NCBI GenBank assembly: GCA_900556425.1
Contig: USOR01000006.1
Location: 1-17,606, forward strand
DNA: 17,606 nucleotides
Direction of reading: 5' to 3'
Source of the DNA: an uncultured Coriobacteriaceae bacterium
GTDB lineage: Bacteria; Actinomycetota; Coriobacteriia; Coriobacteriales; QAMH01
Shown: piece after piece, positions 16,039 through 17,606 of the stretch
How positions within the stretch are numbered: the first letter of the stretch is position 1
Layout: each line of letters starts with the position of its first letter
The notes under the pieces: model-generated
What the model was told of the DNA's origin: nothing
Databases searched by the model: none
The model's input: the letters and a program-made list of their open reading frames with translations, nothing else
Program-made: the position numbers and the translations under genes

Positions 16039-16046
16039 GAATACAA

Positions 16047-16053
16047 CTCTCCC
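16047..16053 (-). promoter_or_regulatory. Ribosome binding site deciding the infA start
   Basis: GGGAGAG on the minus strand lies 8-10 bases before the GTG at 16038 and inside the extended frame that would begin at 16083, so it supports the GTG start. Confidence 0.5.
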
Positions 16054-16127
16054 ATTTGAATCACGGCAAACGTAATGAAACATACTACTTCAAACGAAGC
16101 GGCAATTCCAGATTTTTTTGCGAACGT

Positions 16128-16895
16128 TTATTTGGTCAGGACGAGCGGGCCATCCTTGGTGATGGCTATGGTTCGCTCGAAGTGCGCTGCGGGCTTTCCG
16201 TCGCATGTGACGACTCCCCACCCATCCGAGATGGTGCGCACGCGCGGAGACCCGCTCACCGCCATCGGCTCGATTGCGATGACCATGCCTTCCTCGAGTT
16301 TCACGCCCTGGCCGGGAATGCCGTAGTTGAGGACGTTGGGAGGCTCGTGCATCCTACGCCCGATGCCATGGCCCGAATACTCGCGAATCACGTTGAAGCC
16401 GGCATCTTCGATGACCTTCTGTATCGCATGCCCGACATCACCCAGATGATTTCCGGGAAACGCCTGGTCAATGCCCGCCCACATAGCCGCAAGCGTCGTA
16501 GAGAGAAGATCCTGATGCTGTTTGTCATGCGTGCCGACGATGAAGGTCTCGGCATTGTCGCCAACCCAGCCATCGACAATCGCGCCCGTATCGATCGAGA
16601 CGACATCGCCATCTTCGAGGATGACGTCGGGGCTCGGAATGCCGTGCACCACCATGTCGTTCACCGAGGCGCAGATAGTGGCGGGAAAGCCGCCGTATCC
16701 CTTGAACGCCGGAGTCCCGCCCGCTTCGACGATGCACTTCTCGGCAGCCGCATCGAGCTCGGCCGTGCTCACGCCTGGCCTCATAAGCGAACCGACCACC
16801 TCGAGCGCTTGCGCACTCAGGTGGCCGGCTGCTTTCATTGCATCAATTTGGGCAGGCGATTTAATCTTGACGCCGTCGCGGCGAAAGCGCTTCAT
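16128..16895 (-). CDS. map: Methionine aminopeptidase, type I
   Basis: This enzyme removes the initiator methionine from nascent proteins. The 255-residue protein carries all five metal ligands of the pita-bread fold: Asp102 and Asp113 (SIDTGAIVDGWVGDNAET), His176 (SGHGIGRRMHEPP), Glu209 (IAIEPM) and Glu240 (HFERTI). His84 in VVHGIP is the conserved active-site histidine. The ATG at 16895 is five bases after the adk stop, with only a weak ribosome binding site, so translation is probably coupled to adk. No SH3-binding N-terminal extension is present. The adk-map-infA order is typical of Gram-positive bacteria. Confidence 0.97.
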   Translation of the reverse strand: MKRFRRDGVKIKSPAQIDAMKAAGHLSAQALEVVGSLMRPGVSTAELDAAAEKCIVEAGGTPAFKGYGGFPATICASVNDMVVHGIPSPDVILEDGDVVSIDTGAIVDGWVGDNAETFIVGTHDKQHQDLLSTTLAAMWAGIDQAFPGNHLGDVGHAIQKVIEDAGFNVIREYSGHGIGRRMHEPPNVLNYGIPGQGVKLEEGMVIAIEPMAVSGSPRVRTISDGWGVVTCDGKPAAHFERTIAITKDGPLVLTK

Positions 16896-16900
16896 GACGG

Positions 16901-17527
16901 CTATTTGCCAATCGCCGTCTTGAGATCCTCGAAGACCATGTCGGGAGACTGCCCACCATCGAGCTCGATGAGGATGCCGTTGCCACGATAGTAGTCGATG
17001 AGCGGGCTCGTCGACTTCTCGTAGACGGCAAGACGGTTGCGGACCGTCTCCTCGTTGTCATCGGCGCGCTGGTACATCTCGCCGCCGCACTTGGGGCAGA
17101 CGGCGCCCGTCTCGACCGTTCCGGGATAACCGCAATCGCGGCAGACACGACGCTGCGACATACGCGCGATGAGCGCCTCGGGGTCGACCTCGAGGGCAAT
17201 GGCGTAATCGAGCTTCTGGTCCAGGTTGGCAAGCACGCTATCGAGCGCGACCGCCTGGGCCGGCGTGCGCGGAAAGCCGTCGAGCAGGAAGGATGCCTCG
17301 GGATCGGCCTTGAGCCTTTCCTCGACCAAGCCGATGACGACCTCGTCGGGCACAAGCTCTCCGGCGTCCATGTAGGACTTCGCCTTGAGGCCGAGCTCGG
17401 TACCCTCCTTGACGGCGGCGCGAAGCAGATCTCCCGTGGAAAGGTGCGTGAAGCCGAACTCATCGACGAGACGCGCGGATTGAGTTCCCTTTCCTGCGCC
17501 CGGAGCGCCCAGGAGTACGATATTCAT
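16901..17527 (-). CDS. adk: Adenylate kinase with zinc-binding LID
   Basis: The enzyme interconverts ATP plus AMP and two ADP. The 208-residue protein has the P-loop GAPGAGKGT (7-15), the AMP-binding segment FTHLSTGDLLRAAV, DGFPRT (83-88), and a long-form LID with Cys129, Cys132, Cys144 and Cys147 (CRDC, CPKC), which bind structural zinc. The ATG at 17527 has GGAG seven bases upstream and lies 15 bases after the secY stop, so the genes are cotranscribed. Many high-GC actinobacterial Adk proteins lack the cysteines; their presence here is more like Firmicutes. Confidence 0.97.
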   Translation of the reverse strand: MNIVLLGAPGAGKGTQSARLVDEFGFTHLSTGDLLRAAVKEGTELGLKAKSYMDAGELVPDEVVIGLVEERLKADPEASFLLDGFPRTPAQAVALDSVLANLDQKLDYAIALEVDPEALIARMSQRRVCRDCGYPGTVETGAVCPKCGGEMYQRADDNEETVRNRLAVYEKSTSPLIDYYRGNGILIELDGGQSPDMVFEDLKTAIGK

Positions 17528-17542
17528 AACAATCTCCTCAGT

Positions 17543-17606
17543 CTATTTGAAGAAGCCGTCGTAGTTGTGCATCTTCAACTGGCTCTCCAGCTTGGTCATC
17601 GTGTCA
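17543..17606 (-). CDS. secY: Protein translocase subunit SecY, C-terminal end only
   Basis: Only the last 20 codons are in the window: DTMTKLESQLKMHNYDGFFK and a TAG stop. This matches the conserved SecY C-terminal tail (DTxxxxESQLxxxxYDGFxK), the cytosolic end after the tenth membrane helix. Position immediately before adk is the standard one. The rest of the gene lies to the right of the window. Confidence 0.9.
   Translation of the reverse strand, partial: DTMTKLESQLKMHNYDGFFK

Noticed and set aside
16056..16991. A 311-codon plus-strand open frame across map
   Set aside because: It lies opposite map and the end of adk, whose catalytic residues are all present. The plus-strand translation has no domain pattern.

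Overview
The window is a GC-rich, densely coding stretch of a bacterial chromosome, most likely from an actinobacterium of the Coriobacteriia (gut-type relatives of Eggerthella, Collinsella or Olsenella). That placement is an inference. It rests on the run secY-adk-map-infA-rpmJ-rpsM-rpsK-rpsD-rpoA-rplQ-truA, an S4 protein without zinc cysteines, an adenylate kinase with a zinc-binding LID, an L17 with a long C-terminal extension, and a regulator family I associate with gut anaerobes. No rRNA, tRNA, CRISPR array, insertion sequence or prophage was recognised. No gene-free stretch exceeds about 130 bases.

Left part (1-8781), mainly DNA repair. The 3' part of dinB (DNA polymerase IV) reads rightward. 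It faces a leftward group: a Cof/Gph-type HAD phosphatase, addB, addA, and an XRE-type helix-turn-helix protein of unknown role. AddA is intact, with UvrD-type helicase motifs and a RecB-type nuclease. AddB carries the Fe-S nuclease signature but is split by an apparent single-base frameshift near 6955-6980. The addB stop and addA start overlap as TGATG, so the two subunits look translationally coupled.

Middle part (8782-10740). maf, a nucleotide pyrophosphatase, is divergent from the phosphatase and probably leaderless. Its end overlaps by 66 bases the end of a leftward unit: acpP, a two-helix membrane protein with a zinc ribbon, and a four-helix membrane protein. A good promoter lies just upstream of acpP.

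Right part (10758-17606), all leftward: the end of secY, then adk, map, infA, rpmJ, rpsM, rpsK, rpsD, rpoA, rplQ, ecfT and truA. This is the spc/alpha ribosomal region, which makes the Sec translocon channel, IF-1, ribosomal proteins and the RNA polymerase alpha subunit. An ECF-transporter T subunit and a tRNA pseudouridine synthase are appended. infA starts with GTG and rpsM with TTG. The only sizeable spacers are 89 bp (map-infA) and 130 bp (infA-rpmJ), and the second can form two hairpins.

Nothing here is clearly a new biological system. The points most worth a second look are the addB frameshift, the acidic L17 tail, the unusual EcfT coupling motifs with no EcfA neighbours, the XRE protein beside addAB, and a strong preference for TAG stops.
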